DNA of 8,850 nucleotides from Anaerolineae bacterium (GTDB lineage: Bacteria > Chloroflexota > Anaerolineae > JAFGEY01): the NCBI GenBank assembly GCA_016929775.1, contig JAFGIE010000117.1, positions 1-8,850 on the forward strand. The letters are read 5' to 3'. The notes beneath the pieces are model-generated. The model saw only the letters and a list, made by a program, of their open reading frames with translations, was not told where the DNA came from and searched no databases. A program made the position numbers and the translations under genes. Below are positions 6,456 through 8,850 of the stretch, piece by piece (within the stretch, counting starts at the first letter, position 1; every line of letters starts with the position of its first letter).

Positions 6456-7850
6456 CTAGTCGCTCGCGGGGAAAGAGAGGGTGAACATAGTTCCTTGGCC
6501 GAGCGCGCTCTGGACCTCGATCTGCCCGCCGTGCGCCTCGACCAGGGCCCGGACGATCGCCAGGCCAAGGCCCGATCCGCCGGAGGCGCGGTCGCGCGCG
6601 ACATCAGCACGGTAGAAGCGGTCAAAGACGTGCGGCAGGTCGACGGGCGCGATGCCGGCGCCCGTGTCGGCGACGCCGATCGTGACCCGATCGCCCGCCC
6701 TGGCGGCGCGCAGGGCCACCGTGCCGCCTGCCGGTGTGTAGCGCAGCGCATTGCTGAGCAGGTTGCCGACCACCTGGCGGAGGCGATCGACGTCGCCCTG
6801 CACCGTCAGCCGCTCCTCGGGGAGATCGACTGCCATCTCCACGCCCTGGTCGTCGGCGACAGCCTGTACGCTCTCGACAATGCCGCGCAACAGGGCAGTC
6901 AGATCGACCTCGCTGCGCACCAGGTGCAGCTCGCCCGCGTCAGCTAGGGAGAGAAGGCGCAGGTCTTGCACCAGGCGTTGCAGGAGAAGGGTCTCCTCAT
7001 AGATCGGCCCCAGGTGCTCGACATCGGTGGGGTAGATGCCGTCGATCATGGCCTCCAGGTTGCCGCGGATCACGCTCAACGGATTGCGCAGCTCGTGCGC
7101 AATGTCCGCCGTCATTTGCTGTCGCTGCGCGCGCGCCGCAGCCAGGTCGCTCGCCATCTTGTCAAAGGCCCGGCCCAAGTCTCCGATCTCGTCCGCGCGC
7201 TCGAGCCCAACGCGCTGGGACAGGTCGCCGCCCGCCATGGCTTCCGATGCGGCGGTCAGGGCGCGCAGAGGGCCGACGAGCTGGCGCGACAGGATCGCGG
7301 CGGCGACCAGCGCGGCAACGGCGACCAGCGAGACTGCCCACAGCACAGCCTGGTTGACGGTGTCCAAGAAGCGCTTCTCCAGATCGGAGTGTCCGGAGAG
7401 GTCCCTGGTGGTCAGGAGGAGCGTGCCGACGCGCGTTTCTCCGACCGTGATCGCCGTGCCGACGCTCTCATAGTCCCCGGGCATGGGCTGCCCGGTCAGC
7501 TCGCCTTCCGTGTCGACCACGACCTGCCCTTGCCGATCGATGACCAGCGCACGGTCCCCGCCGCCCTGTTCCTGCTGTACGCCCTGCCCGCGCCCCGCTC
7601 CAGGCCCAGCGCCAGGGGCGCCAGCGGAAAGCAGGGTCGCAAGCTCGTCTGTGGCGCCCGCCCAAGAGCCTGACTGGGCGTAGACTTGGGCGGCTTGATC
7701 GGCGAGACGCTGGGCGCGCGGTTGGCCCCCGGTGCGGACATAGAGCGTGAACTCGCGCGCGATGACGCGGTTGGCGACCAGGGCGACCGTGCCCACGCCC
7801 AGCAAGGCAACCAGGACAAATGCCAGCAGAAACTTGGTGCGGAGGCTCAT
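6456..7850 (-). CDS. Sensor histidine kinase (BaeS-like, HAMP)
   Basis: This is a 464-residue membrane kinase. TM1 lies at residues 7-28 and TM2 at about 168-188, flanking an extracytoplasmic sensor of about 140 residues that contains a Gly/Gln-rich insert (75-98). A HAMP domain follows (about 189-241). The H-box has His252 in Asp-Ile-Ala-His-Glu-Leu-Arg-Asn-Pro. The catalytic domain shows the N-box (Asn363, Asn367), Asp395-Thr-Gly-Ala-Gly, Phe409-Asp-Arg-Phe, and Gly-Gly-Ser-Gly-Leu-Gly-Leu (424-430). All catalytic elements are intact. The gene follows the response regulator with a 4-nt gap, so the two are co-transcribed and probably translationally coupled. The signal is unknown. Envelope or metal/redox stress is a guess from the neighbouring genes. 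Confidence 0.95.
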   Translation of the reverse strand: MSLRTKFLLAFVLVALLGVGTVALVANRVIAREFTLYVRTGGQPRAQRLADQAAQVYAQSGSWAGATDELATLLSAGAPGAGPGAGRGQGVQQEQGGGDRALVIDRQGQVVVDTEGELTGQPMPGDYESVGTAITVGETRVGTLLLTTRDLSGHSDLEKRFLDTVNQAVLWAVSLVAVAALVAAAILSRQLVGPLRALTAASEAMAGGDLSQRVGLERADEIGDLGRAFDKMASDLAAARAQRQQMTADIAHELRNPLSVIRGNLEAMIDGIYPTDVEHLGPIYEETLLLQRLVQDLRLLSLADAGELHLVRSEVDLTALLRGIVESVQAVADDQGVEMAVDLPEERLTVQGDVDRLRQVVGNLLSNALRYTPAGGTVALRAARAGDRVTIGVADTGAGIAPVDLPHVFDRFYRADVARDRASGGSGLGLAIVRALVEAHGGQIEVQSALGQGTMFTLSFPASD

Positions 7851-8850
7851 AGCCTCACTCCTCGGCGAACCGGTACCCGGCGCCGTACACGGTCAGGATG
7901 TAGGCCGGGTGGCGCGGGTCGGGCTCGACCTTCTTGCGCAGGTTCTTGATGTGCACGTCCACGGTCCGCTCGTAGCCCTCGAACGCCGTGCCCTGCACCC
8001 GGTCGAGCAGCTCCATGCGCGTGAACACGCGCCCCGGCTGTCGCGCCAGGACGGCAAGGAGGTCAAATTCAGTCGTGGTCAGGTCGACCGCCTCACCGGC
8101 GCGCTCTACGCTCCGTTTCTCGACGTCCAGCACCAGGTCACGCACCCGGATCAACGGAGTGGGCGGCTCGCTATCGGTCATGCGCCGCAGGACGGCGCGC
8201 ACGCGTGCGACCAGCTCGCGCGGGGAAAAGGGCTTGGTCACATAGTCGTCGGCGCCCAGCTCGAGGCCCACGATGCGGTCTGTCTCTTCCACGCGTGCGG
8301 TAAGCATGATGATCGGCGTGTTGCGCTCGCGGCGGATGGCGCGCGCGACGTCGATGCCGTCCATCCCCGGCAGGTTGAGGTCGAGCACGACCAGGTCGGG
8401 CTGCTCGTAGCGATACTGGGCCATCGCCCCCTTGCCATCGTAGGCCAAGACGACGCGGTATCCGGCGTTCTCTAGATAGTCACGCACCAGATGGGCGATC
8501 TTTTTCTCGTCGTCGACCACTAATACCGTGTTCATGCTTCCCTCCTTGGATCGCGATCAAGGATAGCACATCCGGCTCGGGGCGTCAACGCGGCGACTCT
8601 GGAAACGAAACGACCCCTTCCCCCCACTCTGCAGGGGGAAGGGGAAGATGATCCGTCGTCTATTGGCGCATTCGGCCCGCGCCGGGGCTCGCCGCGCGAC
8701 TGCCGCGCATCTGCGGTGCGTTGGGCTCGCCGTCGTGCAGGTCACACACGCCGTCGCCGTCCGCGTCCACAAAGTCGTCGCAGGGGGCGTTCTCGTTGGC
8801 GCCCAGGCCCTGCTGCTCGCCCGTGCGGTTCCACTCCATCGAGCCACGCA

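Overview
The window is G+C-rich (roughly two thirds by eye), gene-dense bacterial DNA. The mix of gene families suggests a Chloroflexota-like bacterium: a DUF4405 membrane protein, a DUF2202 ferritin-like lipoprotein, a Gly/Gln-rich anchored OB-fold-like protein, a BaeSR-like two-component pair, and small G+C-rich palindromic repeats between genes. The phylum assignment is an inference from gene content, because there is no rRNA or other marker gene here. No tRNA, rRNA, CRISPR array, transposase or phage gene was seen.

Layout. On the + strand, 153-647 encodes a small putative lipoprotein. A cluster of palindromic repeats (695-821) follows, and its last, degenerate copy supplies the ribosome binding site and ATG of a DUF1624 / HGSNAT-like multi-spanning membrane protein (819-2006). 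A strong hairpin at 2046-2075 separates this + strand block from the rest. All genes from 2105 to 8850 are on the - strand. In transcription order (right to left) they are: the 3' end of a gene entering from the right edge and encoding a DxDxDG motif protein (8660-8850); an OmpR-family response regulator (7855-8535) with its histidine kinase (6456-7850); a DUF2202 ferritin-like lipoprotein (5441-6292); a three-gene operon of nitroreductase, NIPSNAP protein and uronate-dehydrogenase-like SDR (5264-3575); a membrane-anchored repeat protein with a C-terminal OB-fold-like domain (2545-3342); and a DUF4405 membrane protein (2105-2431).

How it may work together. The most interesting signal is regulatory. 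The promoters of the DUF2202 gene and of the anchored OB-fold-like gene each carry four copies of a TTCACA/CACA-type direct repeat on an 11-bp phase. In both, the array ends exactly 9 nt before a recognisable -10 hexamer. This is the classic layout of an OmpR/PhoB-family activator site. Together with the response regulator/kinase pair next door, it suggests a local regulon controlling envelope-located, probably metal- or redox-related proteins (DUF2202, OB-fold-like, DUF4405). The nitroreductase-NIPSNAP-SDR operon lies inside this region but has its own extended -10 promoter and is bracketed by perfect hairpins, so it looks like an independently controlled insert. Its substrates cannot be read from the sequence.
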